Positions 28,454-39,071 of a stretch of DNA of 64,000 nt are shown here, one piece after another; position 1 is the stretch's first letter; the number at the start of each line of letters is the position of its first letter. This DNA comes from Aurantiochytrium sp. KH105 (lineage: Eukaryota; Sar; Bigyra; Thraustochytrida; Thraustochytriidae), in the NCBI GenBank assembly GCA_003116975.1, contig BGKB01000134.1, forward strand, positions 124,001 through 188,000, given 5' to 3'. Made by a program: the position numbers and the translations under genes. Under the pieces are notes generated by a model. The model was not told the origin of the DNA. It saw only the letters and a list, made by a program, of their open reading frames with translations, and searched no databases.

Positions 28454-30406
28454 ATGCAGGAAAGCACCAACAACCATCAATCCTTTCCGCGAGCGTCGTC
28501 GCTGTCGCAGTCTTCGCAGCAGTCTTCGCTGTCGGTGCAGTCGAAGCCTCTAAATGAAGATGGCAGTCGCTGCCGCAGACGTCTCCATCGTGATGCAGAT
28601 GATGGCCAAATACGTTCGCGAGAATCTGAGTTGCAGGGAGCGTTCATGAGGCAAGATGTCCGGGGTTTTCAAGGCTCCTTGGACAATCTCATTCGCGATT
28701 TCAAGGAATTACGAGATGTTACTGTAGAATCCCAAGAAAAACTCCATCATCTCAGGCAGGAGAATGAGCGTTTCCGTAAGCAAAATGAGCATCTGAAGCA
28801 GGAACTGTTAGATGCCAGGAACTCGGTCAAGCGTCTTGAAGAAGATCAGCAACCTGATGCCATCTCGAGCACCAGTTCATGTGACGCTGGCGGCCGCAAT
28901 GAGCATGTCATCGCTTCTACAGCTTCTGCGTCGGGATCCATAGAAGAGGACACATCTACAACCTCAGGCACCACCACAACCGAGGATCGGCCCCAGAAGC
29001 GCAGACGCTACACCGACAGCGACAAGTATCACATTTTTCGAACCTATCAAAGCCTTGGTCGAAAGGCAGCACTGTCTGCCGCTGCTGAAATTGGAATGCC
29101 AAAACCAACTGCAAGAAGTATTTTGCTTCGCTTCGATAGGGAGGGAAAAGAAGCCATCCACGATAAGCGGCTCGACAAGGGAGGCCCTGGGCCCAATTCG
29201 AAGCGAGAGGAGTGGCACGGCGAGATGTTGTGCGAATGGCTTCACTGGGATGCAAGAATTACCTTGAAGGCTCTCGTTGCAATGCTTAATGCTGAGATCG
29301 GTCGGCGTATCCTTTGTCGAGAACTAGAAAAGGAGTGCCCGACCTGTGGTCCATTGCTCAGCGAATCAGAACGCAAAAGTGGATACCACGTGGACATCGA
29401 GGAGCGCATGGAGAGCGCCTGCGAAAAAGCGAAGGAAGAGTATGAGAAAGGTCATATCCGCTGCGAGCGGACGATTCGCGAGTGGCTCAGACAGGATCCT
29501 TATTTGTACACTCGGAAGGCTGTTGTCAAACAAAAGACGTCTGCAAACACCGATGAAAACATGCGCAAGCGTCTCCTTTATGCGCAGGAGGTCGAGAAGA
29601 TGCTGACCAACAGCTCATATTACCCAATTTTTATCGACGAAATGCCTTTTTACTCGACGATGACGTCCACCAAGGTTCGCTCACAAAAGGGAGAGCGGGC
29701 AGTCGTTCTCGTGCCACCCGAAAGCAACTTAACGCATCGTAATCAGGTCGCCATGGCAGTGCATCATGAACATGGGCTAATTTATGGATGTTCTTTCCCC
29801 CCTGTCAAGCGACAGAGGAACTGGTCAGCGCAGTACGGCAAAGAGGAATTCAAAGAGTTTCTTCGCGGCCTTTTTCATACCCTCATGGTCGGAAAAGATC
29901 CCCGGAGCAAGGTCGAATACGCGGAGACATTTAGAAATAAGTGCATCAGGATTATATGGGACAATGCATCCGATCATGGATGTCGACGTGAAGCAGCAAA
30001 GGCGGCTAACGGATTTCCTGAAGACGTCAAACCTGACAATTTTGACGAGTTCGTTTCCTTCGCACGCGAACGTGGGGCAACAGTCCATGTCGTGCACGCT
30101 GCACCAGTCTCGCCTCATCTGAACCTGTGCGAGATCTACAACCGTGTACTCTGTAGTCTCGTCAACACAGAGCGAAACCGATCTGATGTACGAGAAGCTC
30201 TGTTGGAGCCACAGGCTCGCGGCCGAGTTATCTCGAAACAAAACGAAGTGCTGGACAAAATCATCCACGGGAGCCTTGAAACACTGAAAAACGAGCGTGG
30301 AGCGCTTGCTGGCACTTTCGCAATTATAAGAAGTGTCTTACAGAAAGTCATCGACAAGAACGGTTTTCTGGACTGGGAATGGGTCAACCAGAAAGAGATA
30401 AACTAG
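28454..30406 (+). CDS. Tc1/mariner-IS630-like DDE transposase
   Basis: A 650-residue protein. Residues 1-65 are Ser/Gln-rich. About 66-140 is a coiled coil (heptads in LRQENERFRKQNEHLKQEL). A helix-turn-helix DNA-binding region follows at about 180-260 (KYHIFRTYQSLGRKAA, MPKPTARSILLRF). The catalytic core has D395 in FIDEMPFYS, D503 in IIWDNASDHG and a candidate E560 in SPHLNLCEIYN, which matches the SPDLNPIE-type block of Tc1/IS630 enzymes. The second spacing is 56 residues rather than the usual 34-41. The frame is intact, so it may be active or domesticated. The ATG at 28454 is the first; 28646 (MRQDVRG) would also leave the coiled coil whole. No convincing terminal inverted repeats were found by eye. 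Confidence 0.78.
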   Translation: MQESTNNHQSFPRASSLSQSSQQSSLSVQSKPLNEDGSRCRRRLHRDADDGQIRSRESELQGAFMRQDVRGFQGSLDNLIRDFKELRDVTVESQEKLHHLRQENERFRKQNEHLKQELLDARNSVKRLEEDQQPDAISSTSSCDAGGRNEHVIASTASASGSIEEDTSTTSGTTTTEDRPQKRRRYTDSDKYHIFRTYQSLGRKAALSAAAEIGMPKPTARSILLRFDREGKEAIHDKRLDKGGPGPNSKREEWHGEMLCEWLHWDARITLKALVAMLNAEIGRRILCRELEKECPTCGPLLSESERKSGYHVDIEERMESACEKAKEEYEKGHIRCERTIREWLRQDPYLYTRKAVVKQKTSANTDENMRKRLLYAQEVEKMLTNSSYYPIFIDEMPFYSTMTSTKVRSQKGERAVVLVPPESNLTHRNQVAMAVHHEHGLIYGCSFPPVKRQRNWSAQYGKEEFKEFLRGLFHTLMVGKDPRSKVEYAETFRNKCIRIIWDNASDHGCRREAAKAANGFPEDVKPDNFDEFVSFARERGATVHVVHAAPVSPHLNLCEIYNRVLCSLVNTERNRSDVREALLEPQARGRVISKQNEVLDKIIHGSLETLKNERGALAGTFAIIRSVLQKVIDKNGFLDWEWVNQKEIN

Positions 30407-31029
30407 ATTTTACAGTTGACTTTTTGCAAGTGTGCCAAAACGACCGAAAAGGAATGCGAAGCATCTACATTACATGTACTTCAAGCCGCTATCCGCATAA
30501 ATCCTGGTTTGGAACACGGTACATGCATTCCGTTCTCAATTGGGTTCACTGACTGGCTACAGCCCAACGAAGTCGAATTTTTGTGTTGTTGCAGTGGTTG
30601 ATGTTCCTCCAAATGTCATGGGAAAGGGGTCCCCGCGAGTTCTTATTGGCGGATGTCACCGAGCCTCCTCATCTCTCTCTCTCTCTCTCTCCTTTTACCT
30701 TCGCTCTTTCTTCTCGTCCAAGAGAGATAGCAGTGCGCATCCAGGCAATACGAAACAAATTGCTTCGTTGTCCTTCCTTGCGATGAGATAGAAATCTAAA
30801 ACCGGACCATGACTCCTTGAGTCTACTTCCAATATTCATCAGGCGCGAATTCTTGTTTGCTCGAATATAATGTGTGCACAAGCCAGAGCAGGACGTATGT
30901 GCGGATTTTACAAGACCTGCACATTAATGTCTACAAATATATTCACATGGTATGTGTTCTTGTTCTATAAACGCCACCCGTCCGAGAACCGTCGCAGGCA
31001 AACCTTCAACGCTGCGGCTGCTGCTCGCG
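30407..31029. other. Intergenic region between transposase and nuclease-kinase gene
   Basis: About 620 bp of more AT-rich sequence with a CT dinucleotide run near 30672-30692. The right transposon end, if any, should lie here. A TATAAA occurs near its right end. No gene is seen. Confidence 0.5.
30966..30971 (+). promoter_or_regulatory. TATA-like element
   Basis: TATAAA 59 bp upstream of the preferred ATG of the nuclease-kinase gene. Position is compatible with a core promoter; single short motif, so low confidence. Confidence 0.3.
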
Positions 31030-33156
31030 ATGTCGGACCATCAGCTTCCCCTCGACGAGCCTGACTACTCCAAGTGGCCGGACTCCGCCTTTCAAGCCCT
31101 CACGCCCGATCATGTCAAGTTGTTTGACGATGAAAACGTGCAGAGATTTCGTAAGCATCTGGACGAACACTGGTGGACAACTTTGAAGCAAAGTACGAGT
31201 GGCACCAAGACACTGATAGCCTTTACTAATGCGTCCTTGGACGCCTCCCGGCGCAGGCGTGCCGCTCAAGATAAAGAGACTGAGGAGATGCTGAAGGCGA
31301 TCAAAAAGATGGACGAAGATATGGAGCTGATGGCGGAATATAATGCCGCGATGCGTGATGAGATTGATGCTAAAGAGAAAATAAGTAGCATCTCACGCGA
31401 CCCTGAGCTCGCACCAGACGTCCGGGCGCGCAAGCTTGCTGGAGCGAACGCGGTCCACGTAGAGTTCGAGGCCGAGGTTGCCGAACTCGAAAAACGCCTC
31501 GTTCAAAGGGGCTTGTTGAGGCCGGGAGTTTGGTGCAGGTCTGCCCTGAGACGCGCCTTGTGCGAACGAGTCGAGAATCCGCCCACAGAGCAAGCCTCCA
31601 GCCTGCCACGCAGATGGGGCTTGGAATTTCAGCGCCTCGAGCACTGGGACGATTTTGACGCCGGCAAGAACCTCAGATCGTCCCCCGCATTTCGCTTGCG
31701 GATCGATGCGAATGCCTTCGTCACGGACAAGGCCTTTGATGCCTCGGAGAGCGAAAAGGGCTGCGCCATGATGATGTACGCGCGCTCCGAGGACCCGCTG
31801 TTGCAGCACGTTTTCCGCCACCGCGATAAGCCGTTTGGCGACTTGAAGATGGCTCTCAAGTTCGAGCACATCGCCGTGCTGGGCGCGCGTCCCGATCAGC
31901 TGTGGCTCGCAGGCAAGCCTGAATGGAACGGCGAAATGCGGCCCCTTCTGGTTCACGAGCACAAGAAGCCCGCGGTCTTCCCCGCCAGGGTTGGCGGAGG
32001 CACCGAGCCACGCCTCAGAATCTGGGAGTACGGGATGCGAAGAAATGACTCCTCGCGCTCAAATGACTTCCATCAGGGAGTAAGCGATGTGCTGCAGGAG
32101 GCGTACGGTTACATGATTACTCTTGGGCTGCGTTACGGCGCGATTAGCACGACGGAGTATACCTGGTTTCTCAAGCGTGCAGATGACAACAGCTCTGGCA
32201 CACAGACACCCGCCGGTCTCCTCGTGTCTAGAGCATACTCGTGCACGAGCACAGGATTCACGTCCTTGCACAGAGGATACCTGACGGCGCTCTTGCATGC
32301 GCTGCGAGACGACAGCGCCTCCGGCCAGTTTCCCGGCCCCAGCACTCCGCTGGGGTTGAATCTCGCGGCCCAGTGGCGCGAGGCCCTTGGAGATACCAAG
32401 CTGGAGCGCGGCCTTGCGGACCCTTTCGAGCAGAGGATCTTCGCGTACCTTGCCGCCATTCAAGAGGGAAAGTCGGCGGCGGGCGGGCCCGGCGATCTCC
32501 TCCCGCTCCAGCGCTCCGCCATGGCCGACCTGCTGCCCGTGCCCTGGGACAAGGCCTACGAGCGCGTACGCGAGTCTGCGGCCTCCAGCGTGCTGCGGCT
32601 GCGGCGCCCCGACGGGCTCGCTTTCATCGTCAAGACCCCCGTGGTGGGCGGGCCGGACGGCATCTCCGCCGCCGAGGTCGCCGAGGCGGCGGGCCGCGAG
32701 ACCCGCGTCTACGCGGCGCTCGCCGCCTTGCAGGGCTCGTCGCTGGCCCCCATGGTCTACGGCGGCGCGCTCATGGACGAGGACCGCGGCGGCTGGCACG
32801 CCGTCATCACCTTGGACGTGGGCACGAGCTTGGACCAGCTCGAGGCGCCGCTCGCCGAAGAGGTGCAGACGGGAGCCCTCGCGGCCCTCGCTCGCGTGCA
32901 CGCGGCCGGCTGTCTGCACGGCGACGTGGCGCTGCGGAAGTTCGTGCTTTGCCCCAACACAGGCGCCGTGCGTGTGATTGGCTTTGCCCGCGCCGAGCTC
33001 GTGGGTGTCGATTCCGCCGAAGCAAAACGCGGTGCCGCGGCTGAGATAGCCACCCTGCGAGACTGCCTCGGACTCGCGCAGGTGGACGCCCCGGAATCGC
33101 GTGGAAGACGCCTCGTCCAGCACGAAAAGACCTCGCGTGGCGTAGGCCTAAAATGA
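31030..33156 (+). CDS. PD-(D/E)XK nuclease-like plus degenerate kinase protein (Crinkler-type architecture)
   Basis: A 708-residue protein. Residues 1-120 are charged and helical (HWWTTLKQSTSGTKTLI; KKMDEDMELMAEYNAAMRDE). About 170-430 contains a restriction-endonuclease-fold signature: D289 in ARPDQLWL followed by E310-x-K312 in LLVHEHKKP. About 500-700 resembles a protein kinase: VLRLRRPDGLAFIVKTP with K535, and LHGDVALRKFVL with H630 G631 D632. The DFG position reads IGFARA, so the metal-binding Asp is missing and it may be a pseudokinase. Nuclease-kinase fusions of this kind are known from Crinkler-type proteins of oomycetes, fungi and algae. No secretion signal or LxLFLAK-type head is seen with the start at MSDHQLPL (31030), chosen over the upstream Met because the leader region is TATA-bearing. 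Confidence 0.6.
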   Translation: MSDHQLPLDEPDYSKWPDSAFQALTPDHVKLFDDENVQRFRKHLDEHWWTTLKQSTSGTKTLIAFTNASLDASRRRRAAQDKETEEMLKAIKKMDEDMELMAEYNAAMRDEIDAKEKISSISRDPELAPDVRARKLAGANAVHVEFEAEVAELEKRLVQRGLLRPGVWCRSALRRALCERVENPPTEQASSLPRRWGLEFQRLEHWDDFDAGKNLRSSPAFRLRIDANAFVTDKAFDASESEKGCAMMMYARSEDPLLQHVFRHRDKPFGDLKMALKFEHIAVLGARPDQLWLAGKPEWNGEMRPLLVHEHKKPAVFPARVGGGTEPRLRIWEYGMRRNDSSRSNDFHQGVSDVLQEAYGYMITLGLRYGAISTTEYTWFLKRADDNSSGTQTPAGLLVSRAYSCTSTGFTSLHRGYLTALLHALRDDSASGQFPGPSTPLGLNLAAQWREALGDTKLERGLADPFEQRIFAYLAAIQEGKSAAGGPGDLLPLQRSAMADLLPVPWDKAYERVRESAASSVLRLRRPDGLAFIVKTPVVGGPDGISAAEVAEAAGRETRVYAALAALQGSSLAPMVYGGALMDEDRGGWHAVITLDVGTSLDQLEAPLAEEVQTGALAALARVHAAGCLHGDVALRKFVLCPNTGAVRVIGFARAELVGVDSAEAKRGAAAEIATLRDCLGLAQVDAPESRGRRLVQHEKTSRGVGLK

Positions 33157-33404
33157 AATGAAACGTAATGAAATGTAGCAATGAACTGTAGAAGTAGGCG
33201 TCCTTGAGCCCGTACATTCTGCGGATTGGGCCTGCCTGCACAGCCTATTATTGCATGTATCTATGTCCAGTGCGAAAAGACGAATTACAGATGAGAAAAG
33301 CCGTGGCGTTATCGAGTTCTTCGTCGAAATTCTCGAGCGTCTTGGAGCATGTATCGCACGACTCACCTGTTCATGTCTGGCAGTTCATGCCTCGAAAAGA
33401 CTGC

Positions 33405-33456
33405 AAACTGAATACTCGGGCCAAGTCTTCAAACTGAGTACTCAGGCCAAGTCTTC
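33405..33456. repeat. 26-bp tandem duplication
   Basis: Two adjacent 26-bp units beginning AAACTGARTACTC and ending CCAAGTCTTC, differing at two positions. Lies in the AT-richer intergenic part. Confidence 0.85.
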
Positions 33457-36450
33457 ACAAGATGCAAAATATCATGCTTCGACAGAGTCCGGACGGTAAA
33501 GAATAGGAACTTGGACTCGGGTCTGTCGAAGATGGAGTAAATCGTAAATTGGCACAAACGCAACCAACGAAACCTTTTCGCGATAAGAGTTTGTTGTCTT
33601 GATGAAATAACTGGAGTCAAATAAATCGCCAGGGTGAATTTGATGCTGGCAAAATCAAACAATCTGGTGGTTGAACTCGACGTTCTCGCCACCTTCAACG
33701 TTGTCTAGAGAATGTAGTGGGGAGCTTGTGGGTCATACATGCCTTGGTCGAGCTAGCTCATACTGCGAGCGCTATTAGACTTCCTTTAGTGTCGCATGAA
33801 ATTAGTGTTTGACGATATCGGGTTGAAGTTGTCATGGCGAGTGCGAGCTTGACTTCACCGCTTTTGTGCTGCTGCTGTCTACTCACATCATTTCAATGTT
33901 CCACAATCTCTGAGTGTTCTTCGCGAGCTCTACTTTTTTATTCTTCAGCTTTCTTTGTTTTTCTTGCACAACGTGAGAGATCGATCCTTTTGCTGATAGG
34001 AGTTTATGGATCTACCAATCGTCATTCTCTGTCTGCCCACAAAGATGGAGTGTGTAGTTTTAGCGATTTAGTGCCGGGAGGAAAGTATCGATGCGATTAG
34101 TAGGTGTTGGGAAATGGAAATGACGTGAGCAGACAGCAGCGCCAAAGAAGTAGTGAAGTAAACTAGGCACCCATGGGAAATCTATCATGGACTTGCCGTG
34201 CCAACAGCTATCCAATCTCAGCAGCCACTAGCTCGTGCGACATGACGGTAAGTCTAACATTGCTCAGAGCACGAAATAGCACGGCCGAAGATTTGAGATC
34301 ATCCAACTCTTCACTACCTCCTCGATCTTCACCACCAGACAAATTCGTCTCAGCAGAATCGAAACTCCCCAGGCATTCCTAGCGTACTTTGGCATACTAG
34401 CAATCCATTTGACTCTACTTATTCCAATAGTAGGCCTACATCGACCAGTTCACCAAGCGAGAGCAATCGGCTCCGTGCAGGGTCAACGGCAAATTATGCG
34501 TTGAGGACCAGGCCTTTCTCCTCCCGTTGTCAAGACTTGTCGTCCAAGTTTGGCTCGGGCTGCTCGCCACCCTGAGCAATATACGTCGCTCGCATGGGGG
34601 AACATCTGCCTATTCGATGTTTCTCCTCAAGTTTAAGACTGCTAGACGTTCTTTTTGCCACTTGTAGCTACTCGGCCCGTTCCAAGTATCATGTACAACT
34701 CTTCTCGCGTAGATATCTTTTGGCTTCTGACAGCAAAGATATTGAGGTTTTCCATCCACCCTTTGTGTGATGAGCGTGTCCACGCGATAGACTTTTGTAA
34801 ATGATGTCAAGTTGTCGACTCATTTTGCGACTTGCACGAAACTTCATGGTTTGTTTCCTCTTGTTGTCAGGTAAATACGGTGCAAGACGCAGTTGCAGTC
34901 TTGTGAGAGAGAAGGAGGACAAAATGGAAGGGTATTTCATGCGCGGCGTGATTCAGACGCTATCCGTGCGTCAAGTGAATGGGCGGCGGACCAAAAACCA
35001 TAGACCCATTCGTATCGTTTGTACAGTTGTAGACAAGGGCGGCGCTCAAGAGATCTAATTTCTGGGCGTGTTGGCCTTGACGTTCGTGCAACAGCCTGCC
35101 TTCATGAGCAGCCAGGAGTTTTTCCAAGAAAAATGAAAGAAAGAAAGCGCAAGTTTTCAAGAAAGCAGTTTTGGCGAGACGAGTTGTAGCAGCAGCGCAG
35201 AGCGTGATGTGGACAGATCGAGCCCTGCGGCTTGGGGCCGCGAACAAGGAGGTGGCTCATCTTCCTAGCGGCGTCACGGTTTCAGGGTCAAGAAGTTTGA
35301 GTGCGGCCCCGCCTGCAAGAGACACGTTTTGGAACAGGGTGGGGAGGGCCACGGATCTCCGAGCCAAGACCTCGATCTGGCCTCTTTGCGAGTGGCGAAT
35401 GAACTCCTCTTCAATGGCAGCGTGCCTGCAGTGGCAGCTGCTCCTTGGAAGCACGACATGGTAGATCCAACTTGTGTCATGATCACGACCACCACGCTGA
35501 CGATTCGCAGTCCTGCGCTTTTCCCCATGCCATGTGGCAGAATGAGTGCAAAAACGCGTGCGGGAACGTCGTGGCGGCTTGCTTAGACTTCACTCACTCA
35601 CTCACTCCGTCTCGCCGGCGTTGGCGATGCGAGCGTCCGGGACTTGGTCGCTGATCGTTGTCGGGGACTTCTCGTCTCCCCCCCTCGGGACAAGGGGTCA
35701 TGACTTCTCGGGAGCCGGCGCGCTTGCTGCTGGCCAATGGTGGCTGGCTCGCCGTCGGCGGCGTCTCCGAGCTCAGCGACGTGGGGTGAGTCCGAGCCGC
35801 GCCGCGCCACGCCACTGGCCGCTGTCCTGCCGGTCGAAGTCTTCGGACCACGCTCGCAGTGGCCGCTCGCGGCGATCATGGGCGGCTCGGCTAGCGTCGC
35901 ATCGCCTCGCATCGCATGGCATCGCCACTCGCATCGCACGCCGCGTCTTGCTTGCGCGCACTCGCCCCACAAAAGCGATTTGGTCCGGGACTGCCTGGGC
36001 CTCCCGTCGCCGGAGCAAGGGACGCTCTCAGCGCGATAAGGTCAGCGCCCGGCCACTTGCGTTGCCAAGTACTACATGGCCGTCCGCGCCGCCACGCAGC
36101 AGCAGCTGCTGCTGCAGCTGGCTGCGGCCAGGGAGGAAGGAGCGGAGCGCGCGCACGGATCGTCCTCCGCGTCCGGCCGGGACGGCGCTCGGCATCGACG
36201 GTCTTCGCCAGAAGCGTCGCGCCTGACGGGCAGCAGCAGCCAGGCAGCTCGCCAAGGTTGCTGGCCAGCCCGTCGCCATCGGCCTCTGGCAGCTAGCTGG
36301 GCGGCTGGAAAACCACGATGAACACCGCGTGGCCGCCGTGGCCGTTTGCATTCGTCGCTCGCAATCGGTCGCCGGCCATGCGAACCATCTGGCTGGCTGG
36401 CTGGCTCACCGACCGAGCGCTGCGCCGACGCGGAGGCCTCGAGCCCCGCG

Positions 36451-36518
36451 CATGGCACGGCATGGCATGGCACGGCATGGCATGGCATGGCATGGCAATG
36501 GCATGGCATGGCATGGCA
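36451..36518. repeat. (ATGGC)n pentanucleotide repeat
   Basis: Run of CATGG/ATGGC units with two CACGG variants and one inserted base, about 13 units. Contains NcoI-like CCATGG-related palindromes only partially. Intergenic. Confidence 0.9.
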
Positions 36519-38023
36519 GCGCTTCGAGCGACCTTATCGACCCTCCCGCGGTTTGGGTCGACGATGTCATGTGATGGGCCTGTTCACGTCAAAAACGTCC
36601 GGCTTCCCGTCGGCAATGCGCCGGGTCTGGCTGAACGCGGGGCGTCCATGATGGCGTGCGTCCATGAGGGAGGGCAGGCTCCGCCGCGCCACGCGTCCTC
36701 GGCGCTTCCTTCCTCGCGCTCGCAGTTGCAGACGCGTGCTCGCAGTCGCTGCCTGCCGAGACCGAGCGCTTGCCGGCTTTCCTCGCCCCGCGCCCGCTCC
36801 CGCGCCCGCTCTGCAGGTGCTGCAAGGCGCCGTCGCCGAGCGCCTTCTGCTGCTTTCTCCGCGTCAGTCTGTCTGTCTGTCTTGGCCGGCCGGCGCCTTC
36901 TTCTCTCCGGCCCTCTTCACGTCGCTGTCGCGCCCGCCTTCCTTCGCCTGCCTGGCCGGGCCCCCCAATTCCGCCTCTCGGATAAGGCAGAGGCCGGGGA
37001 GCCGGGCCGTATCCGCGCGCAGGCCACTGTGGTGGTGCGGCTTCCAAGCCGGTCCAGAGCGAGGCGCTGGCTGCAGCCGACTCGCGCACCACCCCCCTCT
37101 GCGTGCTCACGCGCCGCAGCAGGGGGGGGGCACGCGGGGTGCGGGACCCCCCCAGCGTTCGGACCAGCCCCGCGGCGCTGTCTCCTCGGCGCGGATCGCA
37201 GTCGCCCCCTGCCGCTTTCGCTTTCTCTCTCTTATTATAACCTTGATCGACAAGGGCATGCAAGCAAGAGCAACCTGCCAGCATAGCAAGCAAGCACAAA
37301 CCGCAGCACGTGACGCAAGCAGGCAACGACCTACCAGGCGATCGGGCGTGCGTTGCTTTGCGTCTGCGCGGCCGGTGACCGCTCGCTCGCGTGGGCTCGA
37401 GGTTGAACTGACACTGACATGGCTGTGCGTGAAGCCAGCCACCCTCGGCACGGCCAAGGCGCCACGCTGTGCTGCTGCCGCCAGTGCAGCGCGCACAAGG
37501 CTTGTGCGCGCCCAGCTTCCTTCGCCCCTGTAAGTTGCCTGCCCGGCATCTGGCTGGCCATGGTGGCTGGCTCGTTGTCGGCGTATTGCCGAACCCCTCA
37601 TGTCATAACAAACCAAGTTTCTAAGATCAAAAGTCAGCGTTTCGCTCCATGATTGATCGCCTGACCGACTGACTGACTCTTGGTCGCAGGCGCCCCACCG
37701 AGTTGCCGTATAGGTGCTCGCATCGTCAAGGACGGCGTCGAACACCCACCCGCCCGTCCACGGGCCATGCCATTGCGCTCTCCATGATGGCGGCGGTGCG
37801 GGCCGGCCCCCCCTCGTAGCCTTTCCACAGCTTCCTTCCTCCCTCCCTCCCTCCCCGCTCCGCACCGCGTTCTGCCGCCGCGCCGCGCCGCCTCCCGCCT
37901 TCCTTTTCTCTCCCTCGGCGCCGCTGCGCAAGAGCGCGGGCAGCGCAGAGCGAGCGAAGCTAGCCAGCCCAGCCGGCGAGCCCGGACCGGGACCTGGGTC
38001 GGTGCGGAAAAGAGCCAAGGCCG

Positions 38024-38172
38024 ACGAGGCGAGGCGAGGCGAGGCGAGGCGAGGCGCTGCTGCTTTTGCTTTTGCTCTAGCTCTAGCTCTTGCTCTAGCT
38101 CTAGCTCTTGCTCTTGCTCATCTCGAGTTGTTTTTTGTTGATTTTCTTTCTTTCTTTCTTTCTTTCTTTCTT
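38024..38172. repeat. Composite microsatellite block
   Basis: Three different simple repeats in succession: GAGGC units (38024-38056), a CTAGCT/CTTGCT mixture (38070-38119) and a CTTT run (38141-38172). Confidence 0.88.
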
Positions 38173-38417
38173 TTTTTTCTGTGTCTCTCTCTCTTTGCGC
38201 TGCGCCTCGCACTGAGGCGAAGCAGGCTTCCCGCGCCGGCGCGCACCAGGGCAGCACCTCTGCGCCCCCGCACGCCCAGTGGCGGCCCCTCTCCGCGGCC
38301 TCCCACCGCGCTTCTGCCGCCTCTGCCGCGGCTCGGCTCTCGCGGCTCTCGCGGCGGCTCGCCCGCCTCTGGCTCGGCTCGTCGCAGCTCGCGTCCGCCA
38401 GCCGCTCTCTTTGCCTC

Positions 38418-38421
<4 letters not shown>

Positions 38422-38453
<32 letters not shown>

Positions 38454-38508
38454 CGCCTCGATCATGGCGGCTCGCCTTCCTTCCTTCCTTCCTTCCTTCC
38501 TTCCTTCC
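38422..38508. repeat. (CT)n and (CCTT)n microsatellites
   Basis: A CT dinucleotide run (38422-38451) followed shortly by a CCTT run (38477-38508), both pyrimidine on the plus strand. Confidence 0.9.
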
Positions 38509-38873
38509 TCCCCCTTCGAAGGTTTCCTTCCGGCTTCCCGTGTTTCTCTGGGCGTGCCGGCGCTGCGCCGCTTCTGCTCCCGCGCCGCCGGGCCGCGCCG
38601 CCGCCGCCGCCGCCGCAAGACAGGGGCCGGGGGGCGGCGCCGTGATGCGCGGCGTGCTGCGGCGGCACGGCGAGCTAGCTTCTTGCTGCGCTGGCGGCAG
38701 TGGCCAGCTGCGGGCGGCGGTTCTTCTTCTCCCTGCCTGGCGCTTTCGTTTGCAGAGAGCTGGCCAGCCGCGGTAAGAGGCGGCTAGGGGGTGCTAGGGG
38801 CGGCGGTCGCTGGCTAGCGCGCTGCTGCTGGCTAGCGGCGAAGCGGCGCGGAGCAAAACAGGATCGAGCACAC

Positions 38874-39066
38874 GCAAGCAAGCAAGCAAGCAAAGCAAGC
38901 AGAGCAAGCACGCATCAGCAGCGCAAGAAAGTCCGCGCGCGCGGAGTGGACAGCGCCAGCAGAACCGCAACCGAGTGGTCGCAGCAAGAGCAGCAGCAAG
39001 AGCAGCAGCAGCACGAGAAGCAAACAAGCAAGCAAGCAAGCGAGCAAAGAAGCAAGCAAGCAAGAA
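38874..39066. repeat. AAGC / AGCAGCAAG repeats in 5' leader
   Basis: AAGC runs at 38874-38905 and 39023-39066 with AGCAGCAAG repeats between. The last run ends about 6 bp before the ATG of the first TIL-like gene. Confidence 0.88.
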
Positions 39067-39071
39067 AGAAG

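Larger units (their letters stand above)
33157..39071. other. Gene-poor, repeat-rich region
   Basis: Nearly 6 kb without a gene I can support. The first 2 kb are relatively AT-rich with only short open frames. From about 35500 onward it becomes very GC-rich, with microsatellites at 36451-36518, 38024-38056, 38070-38119, 38141-38172, 38422-38451, 38477-38508 and AAGC runs just before the next gene. Open frames of 200-360 codons here are Arg/Ala/Pro/Ser-rich with no domain and overlap on several frames, typical of GC-rich non-coding DNA. Confidence 0.5.

Noticed and set aside
28190..30500. Possible transposon terminal inverted repeats around the transposase gene
   Set aside because: Only eight to ten matching bases could be paired by eye (for example CGCTATCCG at both sides, but in direct orientation); not enough to call ends.
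30639..30660. Sequence reading LADVTEP at 30639-30660 and again near 40290
   Set aside because: Similarity stops after about 20 bases on either side and the frames are otherwise unrelated; treated as chance.
35546..38787. Several open frames of 226-357 codons in the gene desert
   Set aside because: All are Arg/Ala/Pro/Ser-rich, overlap one another on several frames and show no domain; GC-rich DNA yields few stops.
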